From: JALOAP01 sp964632355
GTDB taxonomy: Bacteria; Chloroflexota; Dehalococcoidia; Tepidiformales; Tepidiformaceae
Direction of reading: 5' to 3'
NCBI GenBank assembly: GCA_964632355.1
Contig: CAZWBW010000047.1
Coordinates: 1 to 21,011, forward strand
Length of the DNA: 21,011 nt
The notes beneath the pieces are model-generated. The model was given only the letters and a program-made list of their open reading frames with translations. It made no database searches and was not told the origin of the DNA. Positions 14,228 through 21,011 of the stretch are shown here, piece by piece (position 1 is the first letter of the stretch; every line of letters starts with the position of its first letter). A program made the position numbers and the translations under genes.

Positions 14228-15984
14228 TGATCGGGAGCGGGGACGAACGTCGCGGGCTGCCACCCCCGGACCGAGTTCAGCACGGCGATCTCCACGCCGG
14301 GGGTGAAGTCCGAGATGCGGACCTGGCGTTCGCGGAGCTTGCCGGTGGCGATGAGTTCGGCGCGGAGCGTACCGGGGAGCAGGCCGTCGGAAACGGGCGG
14401 CGTGACCCATTCGCCGCCGAGGCACACGGCCAGGTTGGCGATGTCGGTCTCAGTTACGAACCCGTCGCTGTTCCAGAGGAGGACCTGGTCGCAGTCCGGG
14501 CGGCTGGCCTTCGCGCGCTCGTAGACGGCCCGGTGCGTGGTCTTGTGATAGAGGAGCGGGTCGCCGGGATCGATCGGGGCGGACGCGAGGCCTACGCGCA
14601 CCGGGCCCGACCCTGACGGCGGAAACGGCAACGCCTCCACGCGCACGCGGCCTTCGTCTTCGAGCAGCAGGCGAACGCGGAGCGGTTCGTCGCCCTGGGC
14701 AACTTCGTCCAGCGCACGGACAGCAGCCTCGCGGTCGAACGGGAAGGCGAAGTAGCGGGCGGAATCGGCGAGGCGGTCGAGGTGGCGTTCGAGCAACACG
14801 TAGCCGCGGCCGGGATCCCACCGGAGCGTTTCGAGCAGTTCGAACGGCTCGACTTTCGACGACAGCACCTTGGCCTTCGCGAGGCATTCGGCGTACTCGC
14901 GGCCAGCGCGGGAGTCCCAGACGATGCCGCTACCGATACCGAAGGTGGCGGCGCCAGATTCGCGGTCGACGACGGCCGTACGGATGGCGACGTTGAAACT
15001 GGCGCGGCCACCGGGCCCGAGGTAGCCGACCGCACCGGTGTACACGCCGCGGGGCCCCGGTTCGATCTCGCGGATGAGCTCCATCGTGCGGACCTTCGGC
15101 GCGCCGGTGATGGAGGCGGCGGGGAACGTGGCGGCGACAAGATCAGCGAACGAAGCAGGAACCTCGGCCGATACGGTCGAGGTCATCTGGAGGACCGTCG
15201 GGAAGCGCTCGACTTCGAACAGCCGCTCGACCCGGACGCTGCCGATGGCGGCGAGCTGACCGAGGTCGTTTCGCACCATGTCGACGATCATCAGGTTCTC
15301 GGCGCGCTCTTTCGGCGAGCGGCGGAGGGCGCGGGCGCGGCGCCGGTCTTCCTCGTTGGTGCGGCCACGGGGAGCCGTGCCCTTCATCGGGCGCATCACG
15401 ACGCGAGAACCGTTGCGGGTGAAGTAGCACTCGGGCGACGCGGAGCAGATGACGAAGCGGCCGAAGTCGAGGTAGGCGCTGTACGCGCCGCGCTGGGCGC
15501 TCGCCAGCCGCGCGAAGAGTGCGAACGGCGAACCGTAAAACCGGGCGTGCAACGGGAAGGTGAAGTTGACCTGGTAGGTAGTCCCGTTGCGAAGTTCGCG
15601 CCGGATCCGCTGGAGCGCGCGGGCGTGTTCTTCTTCGTTGATCGACGGCTGCCAGTCGACCTGCGGTGCGTCGGCGGCGGCTTCGATGAGCCGGCGGCGG
15701 TCGAATGGCCGGGTGTGTTCGAACGCGACGAAGTGGGCAAGCGGGGAGCCGTCCGCCGGTTGGTGGCAGGCAAGGCCGAACGCAGCACCGGCTTCGTACG
15801 CCAGGTAGCCGGCGACGTGCCGGCCAGCATCTGCGGCGGCTTCGGCTTCGGCGAGCACGGAGGGCACCTCCGCGGGCGTCCGGGCACAGAACGAGGCGAC
15901 CGGTTCGAGGAGCTCATGCCACTCCCCGTCGAACTGCACCAACGCGGAGGGCAGGGTGTCGCTGTCTTGCATCCTGCCCATCAT
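14224..15984 (-). CDS. pabB: PabB-PabC fusion: aminodeoxychorismate synthase component I plus aminodeoxychorismate lyase
   Basis: A 586-residue bifunctional enzyme of folate synthesis, converting chorismate to 4-amino-4-deoxychorismate and then to p-aminobenzoate plus pyruvate. Residues about 1-375 form the chorismate-binding domain: PMKGTAPRG with K201 (equivalent to the active-site Lys of E. coli PabB), NLMIVDMVRNDLG (230-242), FPAASITGAPK (287-297), GVYTGAVGY (313-321) and the terminal FGIGSGIVWDS block (348-358). Residues about 380-586 form a class IV aminotransferase-fold lyase with PLP lysine K481 in LYHKTTHR, TETDIANLAV (511-520) and SDGLLPGTLR (532-541). The K in PMKGT points to PabB rather than anthranilate synthase TrpE, which has Ala there. 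The glutaminase PabA is not in the window. Three possible ATGs lie at 15984, 15981 and 15972; the true start is uncertain. Confidence 0.92.
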   Translation of the reverse strand: MMGRMQDSDTLPSALVQFDGEWHELLEPVASFCARTPAEVPSVLAEAEAAADAGRHVAGYLAYEAGAAFGLACHQPADGSPLAHFVAFEHTRPFDRRRLIEAAADAPQVDWQPSINEEEHARALQRIRRELRNGTTYQVNFTFPLHARFYGSPFALFARLASAQRGAYSAYLDFGRFVICSASPECYFTRNGSRVVMRPMKGTAPRGRTNEEDRRRARALRRSPKERAENLMIVDMVRNDLGQLAAIGSVRVERLFEVERFPTVLQMTSTVSAEVPASFADLVAATFPAASITGAPKVRTMELIREIEPGPRGVYTGAVGYLGPGGRASFNVAIRTAVVDRESGAATFGIGSGIVWDSRAGREYAECLAKAKVLSSKVEPFELLETLRWDPGRGYVLLERHLDRLADSARYFAFPFDREAAVRALDEVAQGDEPLRVRLLLEDEGRVRVEALPFPPSGSGPVRVGLASAPIDPGDPLLYHKTTHRAVYERAKASRPDCDQVLLWNSDGFVTETDIANLAVCLGGEWVTPPVSDGLLPGTLRAELIATGKLRERQVRISDFTPGVEIAVLNSVRGWQPATFVPAPDH

Positions 15985-16033
15985 CGCTCGCTACAGAGCA
16001 ATGCGCTAGTCGGGGGCAGTCGGCAACGGGCGT

Positions 16034-16975
16034 TCAGCGAGACTTTCGCCAGGGCGTCGGAACGGCAGGGATACGCGCGAGTTCAGAGGCCACTGTCCCG
16101 AAGCGTCCATCGTCGCGCTCCCAGCTTTCGGTCGCAGCGTCGATCTCCTCACGAGTGCGCGCGACGAAGTTCCACCACATGAGGATGGGGGACTCGAACG
16201 GGACGCCGCCGAGGAGGATGAGACGCGTCGGCAGGGCAGCGTCGAGCGCGAGCTCGGTGCGGTGCTCGCCGAGGTAGGCGAGGTTGCCTGGTTCGACGAG
16301 ATGGCCGTCGATGGTGACCGCGCCTTCGAGCACCACGATGGCGTACTCATAGTCGGGACGCATCGGAATGGTGGCCGCACCGGGGGCAAGGGCCAGGTCG
16401 ACACCGGCGTGGTCGGTGTCACGGCGCGCCGGCGACGTGGCGCCCGCGAACTCGCCGACCATGACGGTAGCGAGCACGCCGGGGAGTTCGACCACCGGGA
16501 GCTCGGCGTGGTGCTCGAACGCGGGTTCGCCGTGCCGGGTGCGTTCGGGCTGAGCGACCCAGAGCTGAATGCCGTGGAGTTCGGGTGGCGCGTTCGGGGG
16601 CGTCTCCTCGGCGTGAGCGACACCGTTCCCGGCGGTCATGAGGTTTAGCTGACCGGGCCGGATGAGCTGTTCGGAGCCGAGGCTGTCGCGGTGGAGGACC
16701 TCGCCGGCCAGGAGCCAGGTGACGGTCTGGAGGCCGATGTGCGGGTGCGGGCCGATGCCGAGCCCGGGTCCGCTTTCGATGACCGACGGGCCGATGTGAT
16801 CGGCGAAGCACCACGCGCCAACAGTTCGCCGGCCACGCCGGGGCAGCGCGCGCCGGACAGCCTGGCCGTCGACGCGGGCTTCGCGGCTGGGCGTGATTTC
16901 GATAGTTGGTGAAGGAACCGCGATACCTGTCGCGGCTTCGGCGGGGGCATCTTCGGCCTGGACTGGTCCACTCAT
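16034..16975 (-). CDS. pirin family protein
   Basis: A 313-residue bicupin protein. The N-terminal pirin domain (about 25-135) carries the metal ligands H77 and H79 in GPHPHIGLQTVT and H121 and E123 in GNGVAHAEE, matching His56, His58, His101 and Glu103 of human pirin, which bind Fe. The C-terminal cupin (about 190-295) includes the RLILLGGVPFESPILMWWNF block (split across 254-273), typical of Pirin_C. Bacterial pirins include quercetin dioxygenases (YhhW) and regulators of redox metabolism; the role here is not fixed. Start ATG 16975 is preferred because a promoter-like element sits just upstream. A longer TTG start at 17011 would add 12 residues and lacks a proper Shine-Dalgarno. It sits among redox enzymes on the same strand. 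Confidence 0.9.
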   Translation of the reverse strand: MSGPVQAEDAPAEAATGIAVPSPTIEITPSREARVDGQAVRRALPRRGRRTVGAWCFADHIGPSVIESGPGLGIGPHPHIGLQTVTWLLAGEVLHRDSLGSEQLIRPGQLNLMTAGNGVAHAEETPPNAPPELHGIQLWVAQPERTRHGEPAFEHHAELPVVELPGVLATVMVGEFAGATSPARRDTDHAGVDLALAPGAATIPMRPDYEYAIVVLEGAVTIDGHLVEPGNLAYLGEHRTELALDAALPTRLILLGGVPFESPILMWWNFVARTREEIDAATESWERDDGRFGTVASELARIPAVPTPWRKSR

Positions 16976-16982
16976 GGGCGGG

Positions 16983-17011
16983 AGTATTCGCGTGCCAGCT
17001 TCGGAATACAA
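16983..17011 (-). promoter_or_regulatory. candidate pirin promoter with inverted repeat
   Basis: On the - strand TTGTAT (17006-17011) and AATACT (16983-16988) are separated by 17 bases, and the latter ends seven bases before ATG 16975. The first three bases of the -35 and four of six bases of the -10 match consensus. An inverted repeat, GTATTC (16984-16989) and GAATAC (17004-17009), overlays both hexamers with half-sites 20 bases apart, as a dimeric regulator binding site would. Confidence 0.4.
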
Positions 17012-17067
17012 TCCCTGTCGCCTCGCGGGCGCGTTACAACGTTGCGTGGCGTCTGCGGAGGGACTGC

Positions 17068-18456
17068 CTACCAGTCGGCGACGTCGGCGAAGAGCGCGTT
17101 GAGGCCCTCGGCCATCGTGGGGTGGGTGAGGGTTGCGTCGCGAAGCGCGGTGTACGGCAGACGCCCGAGCATCGCCACCTGGACGACCGCCATAACCTCG
17201 CCTGCTTCGGCGCCAATCATCGTGAACCCGAGGATCGAATCGTCGTCGCCGACGAGCGCCTTCATAAACCCGGCGTCGCGGCCGGTGGTGCGGGTTCGCA
17301 GCACGGCCTTCGTTGGCAGCCTTGCGACGCGGACCGGGATACCGGCGTCGCGCGCTTCACGTTCGTTCAGGCCCACTCGCGCGAGGGGCGGGTCGGTAAA
17401 CATGCAGAAGGGCACGAGCCGGTTCGCCGTTGTCCGGTTACCGCCGGAAAGGATGTCCCGGATGACCCGGAAATCATCGAGCGAGATGTGTGTGAACTGC
17501 GGGCTCCCGGCGCACTCCCCGATGGCCCAGGTAGCGGGCGCGGTCGTTTCCAATCGTTCGTTGACGCGGATGTACCCGTGCTCGGTCAGTTCGATGCCCG
17601 CTTCTTCGAGGCCGATCCCATCGGTGTTCGGCGTGCGGCCAGCAGCGACGAGAACGTGTGTGCCTTCGATGGTGATCGCGCCATCGGGGCCGGCAAGGTG
17701 GAAGCGAACCCCTTCGCCGGAACGCCCTTCGACGCGCTCTATGCGGGCAGAGAGGTCCACGGCGATGCCTTCGGCCTCGAGGATGCGCTCGACCTCGGCG
17801 GCGACGTCGGGGTCTTCGCGGCCGAGCAGCTGCGATCCGGTTTCGACGATGGTGACGTCGCTGCCGAAGCGCCGGAAAGCCTGCCCAAGTTCGAGGCCAA
17901 CATAGCCGCCACCGACCACGAGCAGGTGCCCGGGCACGTGGTCAATGTCGAGGGCCTCGATGTTGGTCAGGGGCGCCGCTTCGGCCAGGCCGGGGACGAG
18001 CGGGATGGACGGACGCGTACCCAGGTTGAGGAAGAGCTTCTCGGCGGCGAGGGTTCGGGTCCCGCCATCGTTGAGCGCGACCTCGACGGTGCGGGGAGCG
18101 ACAAGCCGGGCGGTACCCATGATCAGTTCCACGCCGCTCTCGCGGTAGCGTTCGACGTGGAAGGCGACGAGGCCATCGACCATGTCCTTCTTGCGCTGGA
18201 TGACGCTGGCCATGTCGACAGCGGCGGAACTGTCGCGTACACCGAAATCGGCGGCGTTGACAACGGTGTGGGCGACCCCGGCGCTCCAGATTACGTTCTT
18301 GCTGGGGAGGCAGTTGGTGTTGGGGCACGACCCTCCGATGTAGCGGCGCTCGACAACGGCGACGCGCTCACCGGACTCGGCGAGGTGCCAAGCGAGGTAC
18401 TTCCCGCCTTCGCCGCTCCCGATCACGACAGCGTCGTACCGGTCAGGTTCGTTCAT
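17068..18456 (-). CDS. FAD-dependent disulfide oxidoreductase, MerA/dihydrolipoamide dehydrogenase-like
   Basis: A 462-residue class I pyridine nucleotide-disulfide oxidoreductase. FAD-binding GSGEGG is at 13-18, and the redox-active disulfide C44/C49 lies in GGSCPNTNCLPSKN. The NAD(P)-binding Rossmann motif VVGGGYVGLELG is near 175-187. The dimerisation domain ends with the catalytic His-Glu pair H445/E450 in THPTMAEGLN. It lacks the N-terminal HMA domain and the C-terminal vicinal cysteines of true mercuric reductases. No 2-oxoacid dehydrogenase genes are adjacent, so neither Hg2+ reduction nor a lipoamide role is well supported. Reduction of a small disulfide, quinone or reactive electrophile is the better guess. 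Start ATG 18456 has GGAGG 7 bases upstream; the extra codons reaching 18516 are Arg-rich and lack such a site. Confidence 0.9.
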   Translation of the reverse strand: MNEPDRYDAVVIGSGEGGKYLAWHLAESGERVAVVERRYIGGSCPNTNCLPSKNVIWSAGVAHTVVNAADFGVRDSSAAVDMASVIQRKKDMVDGLVAFHVERYRESGVELIMGTARLVAPRTVEVALNDGGTRTLAAEKLFLNLGTRPSIPLVPGLAEAAPLTNIEALDIDHVPGHLLVVGGGYVGLELGQAFRRFGSDVTIVETGSQLLGREDPDVAAEVERILEAEGIAVDLSARIERVEGRSGEGVRFHLAGPDGAITIEGTHVLVAAGRTPNTDGIGLEEAGIELTEHGYIRVNERLETTAPATWAIGECAGSPQFTHISLDDFRVIRDILSGGNRTTANRLVPFCMFTDPPLARVGLNEREARDAGIPVRVARLPTKAVLRTRTTGRDAGFMKALVGDDDSILGFTMIGAEAGEVMAVVQVAMLGRLPYTALRDATLTHPTMAEGLNALFADVADW

Positions 18457-18575
18457 GAATCGCCTCCGCCGGGACCGAGTCCAGGCTGGGTGAGCGGTTG
18501 GGGTTACCCGAGGCAACGCAGAGGCGGCCGCCGAAGTGGTCGCCCTCGCTTCGCGGGGTGTGCCGGGATCGCCGG
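18457..18575. other. 119-base intergenic region
   Basis: This gap separates the FMN reductase stop from the disulfide oxidoreductase start. It contains the GGAGG of the downstream gene and a weak GC hairpin near 18544-18558 with mismatches and no T-tract. I see no convincing terminator or promoter, so cotranscription across it is possible. Confidence 0.5.
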
Positions 18576-19163
18576 CTAGTGGACGGGTTCTGGTTCCTCG
18601 CGTGGGAGCACGGTGAGCACTCGCCGGATGAACTGGTGGAATTCCTGCATGAAGGTCCGGAGGAACTGCTCGGTGCTCTGAACGGTCACTTCACCGTCGT
18701 CGGTAATGAGCCCGGGGGTGAACTGGATGTACGCCTCGGGCGAGTTCATCTGGGGCGAATCGCAGAAGCTGAGCACGCTGCGCAGGTTCTGCTGAGCGAC
18801 GGCAGTCCCGATGGCTCCCGGAGATGCTCCGATGACGGCAGAGGGCTTCCGTGCGAAGGAATTGCGCCCGTATGGCCGGCTCGCCCAGTCGATGGCGTTC
18901 TTCAGGCCGCCGGGAATCGCGCGGTTGTATTCAGGAGTCACGAAGAGGATGGCGTCGGAGGCGGCGATGGCCTCCTTGAGTGCGCGTCCTTCGGGCGGGT
19001 AATCGGCATCGTAGTCGTGGCTGTAGAGCGGCAGGTCTCTGATGGGGATCTCGTGGAATTCGAGTTCGGGTGGAGCGAGCTTGACCAACGCGTTTGCGAG
19101 CTTCCGGTTGATGGAGTCTTTCGCGAGACTGCCGACGAAATAGCCGACCCGGTACCTGGTCAT
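18576..19163 (-). CDS. NAD(P)H-dependent FMN reductase (flavodoxin-fold, ChrR/YieF-like)
   Basis: A 195-residue soluble flavoprotein of the NADPH-dependent FMN reductase family. The phosphate-binding loop is GSLAKDSINRKLA (11-23), and the family hallmark TPEYNRAIPGGLKNAIDW is at 76-93. Members reduce FMN, quinones, nitro/azo compounds or chromate by two-electron transfer, avoiding semiquinone radicals. Start ATG 19163 has AGGAGG about 8 bases upstream; an upstream in-frame extension to 19511 runs through the alcohol dehydrogenase gene and is not real. The C-terminal 15 residues or so (VLPREEPEPVH end) extend beyond the usual fold. It lies 43 bases after the alcohol dehydrogenase gene and is probably in the same transcript. 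Confidence 0.92.
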   Translation of the reverse strand: MTRYRVGYFVGSLAKDSINRKLANALVKLAPPELEFHEIPIRDLPLYSHDYDADYPPEGRALKEAIAASDAILFVTPEYNRAIPGGLKNAIDWASRPYGRNSFARKPSAVIGASPGAIGTAVAQQNLRSVLSFCDSPQMNSPEAYIQFTPGLITDDGEVTVQSTEQFLRTFMQEFHQFIRRVLTVLPREEPEPVH

Positions 19164-19206
19164 TTGGCTTCCTCCTGTGCACAGCGCCGATACGGAGCGA
19201 CGTCTG

Positions 19207-20247
19207 CTAGGTGTTCGGCACCACGACCGCGCGGCCGCGGATTTTCCCCTCGTGGAGCAGTTCGTACGCGTAGGGCGCCTCGTCGAGGCTGAACCGCTGG
19301 ACCTCGACTTTGATTTGTCCGCGCCGGGCGAGTTCGAGGACTTCGATGAGTTCGGACCGCGAACCCCAATACGGCGCCCGGACGGAGACGTCGAAGCCGA
19401 TGGATCCGAAGCCGACGGGCAGTTGCCCGCCGCCGATACCGACGATGACGATGTCCGCTTCGACGGCCGCGGAGGCAGCAGCGATGTTGACCGTCGGTTG
19501 GGCGCCCACAAAGTCGAACACGGCGTTCGCTCCCTGCCCGTTCGTCAGCTCCTTGATGGCAGCGGGGGCTTCATCGTTCGAAAGCAACGTGTGGTGTGCC
19601 CCGACTTCGCGGGCCAGCTCGAGCTTTTCTTCGTTGACATCAAGTGCGATGACCGTGGCGCCGGTGATTGCGCGGAGCACCTGGATACCAACGTGACCGA
19701 GCCCACCGGCGCCGATAACGACGGCGGTGCTCCCGGCACCGAGTTTCGAGAGCGAACCCTTGATGGCGTGGTAGGGCGTGAGGCCGGCGTCGGTGAGGGA
19801 GACGTTCTCGACGGGGTCGAGATCGCCGAGCGGGACGAGATGCCGGGCATTATCGACGAGCAGGTATTCGGCCATGGCGCCGGGTGAGCCCAGCCCGGGC
19901 GGATAGATCTTGAGCGCCTCGGCGTGGAGGCAGTAGTTCTCCTTCCCCTCGGCGCATTTCAGGCATCGGCCGCAGCCCCATGGCCCATACACCGCGACCG
20001 AGTCGCCAACCGAAAGTCCCTCGACGCCTTCGCCAAGCGCCGCAACAGTGCCCGCGCCTTCGTGCCCGAGGATGAGCGGAAGAGGGTAGGTGAACTGGTC
20101 AGCGGGGAGGCTCATGATGAACTGGTCGGAGTGACAGATGCCCGCCGCGGAGACCTTGAGCAGCACCTGGCCGGGACCGGGCTCAGGGTCCGGTACAGTG
20201 ACGACTTCGGGTTTGCCGCCAACCTGGCGGTACTGTACGGCTTTCAA
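19207..20247 (-). CDS. zinc-dependent medium-chain alcohol dehydrogenase
   Basis: A 346-residue cytoplasmic oxidoreductase of the MDR superfamily, interconverting an alcohol and an aldehyde or ketone with NAD(P). Catalytic zinc ligands are C38, H62 and E63 (GHEGAGTV), with D153 at the usual third-ligand position. The structural zinc site is complete: C92, C95, C98 and C106. The nucleotide-binding motif is GAGGLGHVG (179-187), with D203 after the second strand favouring NAD over NADP. The start is TTG 20247: AAGGAGG lies 8 bases upstream and the translation then begins MKAVQY, the usual family N-terminus; no ATG fits. It seems to open the redox gene run that includes the FMN reductase. The physiological substrate is unknown. 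Confidence 0.93.
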   Translation of the reverse strand: MKAVQYRQVGGKPEVVTVPDPEPGPGQVLLKVSAAGICHSDQFIMSLPADQFTYPLPLILGHEGAGTVAALGEGVEGLSVGDSVAVYGPWGCGRCLKCAEGKENYCLHAEALKIYPPGLGSPGAMAEYLLVDNARHLVPLGDLDPVENVSLTDAGLTPYHAIKGSLSKLGAGSTAVVIGAGGLGHVGIQVLRAITGATVIALDVNEEKLELAREVGAHHTLLSNDEAPAAIKELTNGQGANAVFDFVGAQPTVNIAAASAAVEADIVIVGIGGGQLPVGFGSIGFDVSVRAPYWGSRSELIEVLELARRGQIKVEVQRFSLDEAPYAYELLHEGKIRGRAVVVPNT

Positions 20248-20264
20248 GCGTTCGCCCTCCTTGG
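20238..20264 (-). promoter_or_regulatory. strong ribosome binding site for a TTG start
   Basis: On the - strand AAGGAGG precedes TTG 20245-20247 by 8 bases. This site fixes the alcohol dehydrogenase start although the codon is TTG. Confidence 0.8.
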
Positions 20265-20443
20265 CACGACATCACCCCGCGGTACGGGAGCGTGCTCTCA
20301 CTTTAGTCGCTCGCGAGGGGAGGAGGGCAGGGGTAGCCGAGGTCGCAACCGGACTGCTGCGCGAAGCCCGGGCGGTGGTATGCCCGGTGCACTCGCGCGG
20401 GGGGTGCGCTCCCTCGAACAGGCATCCGCCAGGCGAGAGCTCA
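20248..20443. other. 196-base intergenic region upstream of the alcohol dehydrogenase gene
   Basis: It lies between the stop of the truncated acyl-CoA dehydrogenase and the alcohol dehydrogenase start. It contains the alcohol dehydrogenase ribosome binding site, a possible - strand -10 (TAAAGT, 20300-20305) without a clear -35, and a weak 6-bp hairpin (CCGGGC/GCCCGG around 20368-20387) with no T-tract. No gene is supported here. Confidence 0.45.
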
Positions 20444-21011
20444 TCACGACCTGGGCAGGCCGAGTCCCCGTGTAGCGATTACGTTCCGTTGCACCTCTGA
20501 CGTCCCTCCGCGGATGGTCGCCGGGACAGTGCCGAGATAGTGCCGGGGAATTGTGGCTGTCGGGGCATCTCCCATAAGCATGCCACTGGTTCCTAGCGCG
20601 CGCATCGCGGTACTCGAGATCCGCTGGCTCAGCTCCGAAGCGAAGAGCTTGGACATCGAGGCTTCATTGGGGAGCTCGCCGCGATTCTGCATAGAGATGA
20701 TGCGGAGCGAAAACTGATACAACACTTCTGTCTCGATGAAGCGGTCTGCGATCTCGTGCCGTAACGCGACGTCCTGCAGCTTTGCCCGGAGTTGGGCATC
20801 CCGCTTCATCGTCTGGAGCAGTCTAGAGAGTGTTCGACGAGCTCCTTCTGCACTAGCAATGTTGGACCGTTCAAAGTCTAGGAGGGTCATCCCGACGTAC
20901 CACCCTCGGTTAAGCTCCCCAACCACGTTCTCCAATGGGACTCGCACATCTTCGAAGAACACCTCATTGAAGTAGTGGTTGTTGGCCATGTCGATCAACG
21001 GACGAACAGAG
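20444..21011 (-). CDS. acyl-CoA dehydrogenase, C-terminal part (gene continues past the window)
   Basis: The last 188 or so residues of an acyl-CoA dehydrogenase, which oxidises an acyl-CoA to its enoyl-CoA using FAD. The visible part starts within the beta domain: RPLIDMANNHYFNEVFFEDVRVP (split here) is a conserved junction that normally follows about 200 residues. It then runs through the helical FAD-binding C-terminal domain to IRGGTSEVQRNVIATRGLGLP at the end. The Glu of the usual YEGT motif is replaced by Gly (IRGGT), common in bacterial acyl-CoA dehydrogenases that place the catalytic residue elsewhere or act as heterodimers. The frame stays open to base 21010, so the TTG at 20998 is not a true start. 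Local GC is about 50 percent in places, lower than in neighbours. Confidence 0.9.
   Translation of the reverse strand, partial: SVRPLIDMANNHYFNEVFFEDVRVPLENVVGELNRGWYVGMTLLDFERSNIASAEGARRTLSRLLQTMKRDAQLRAKLQDVALRHEIADRFIETEVLYQFSLRIISMQNRGELPNEASMSKLFASELSQRISSTAMRALGTSGMLMGDAPTATIPRHYLGTVPATIRGGTSEVQRNVIATRGLGLPRS

Noticed and set aside
17068..18456. Naming the disulfide oxidoreductase merA or lpdA
   Set aside because: It lacks the mercury-binding cysteines, and no 2-oxoacid dehydrogenase genes are adjacent, so a specific name would be overcalling.
18457..18516. Longer start for the disulfide oxidoreductase
   Set aside because: The added residues are Arg/Pro-rich without family similarity, while ATG 18456 has a well-placed GGAGG and starts just before the FAD motif.
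16906..18579. A 557-codon + strand frame across the pirin start and disulfide reductase
   Set aside because: The protein has no recognisable motif, and both antisense genes are well supported.
20367..20390. CCGGGC/GCCCGG hairpin as a terminator of the truncated acyl-CoA dehydrogenase gene
   Set aside because: The stem is only six pairs, with no adjacent T-run on either strand.

Overview
This is a GC-rich window (about two thirds G+C by eye) from a bacterial chromosome. It is densely packed with 17 protein genes and has no RNA genes, insertion sequences or CRISPR arrays that I can see. GTG and TTG starts, start codons placed 5-7 bases after a -10-like hexamer (leaderless style), a Tat-exported lipoprotein with an Asp/Gly-rich linker, several acyl-CoA dehydrogenase-like flavoproteins and a mycobacterial-type HAD/GH65 pair suggest a high-GC member of Chloroflexota (Dehalococcoidia/Tepidiformia-like) or an actinobacterium. 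That placement is inference; no marker gene in the window settles it.

Region 1 (1-4501, + strand) is one operon: a tandem DUF4242 protein, a divergent acyl-CoA-dehydrogenase-fold flavoprotein, and a complete NMT1/TauA-type ABC importer (ATPase, Tat lipoprotein binding protein, permease). Stop and start codons overlap or nearly touch throughout. It looks like an uptake-plus-oxidation system for an unidentified small organic compound. A perfect 13-bp hairpin at 4527-4559 ends it and serves the convergent gene too.

Region 2 (4579-7563, - strand) has an MMPL/RND exporter and a DinB-like protein with a HicB-like N-terminus. The exporter's short leader folds into a long hairpin that buries its Shine-Dalgarno sequence and start codon; this is the most unusual non-coding signal in the window.

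Region 3 (7638-14227, + strand) has a beta-phosphoglucomutase-like HAD enzyme coupled to a GH65 disaccharide phosphorylase (the Rv3400/Rv3401 arrangement), then a P2A-type Ca2+-ATPase with a conserved calcium site and a small VIT1/CCC1-family membrane protein.

Region 4 (14224-21011, - strand), in transcription order: a truncated acyl-CoA dehydrogenase with lower GC, a zinc alcohol dehydrogenase, an NAD(P)H:FMN reductase, a MerA-like disulfide oxidoreductase, a pirin and a PabB-PabC fusion. The middle four look like a redox/electrophile-detoxification set. The PabB-PabC stop codon shares a CTAG palindrome with the stop of the convergent VIT gene.
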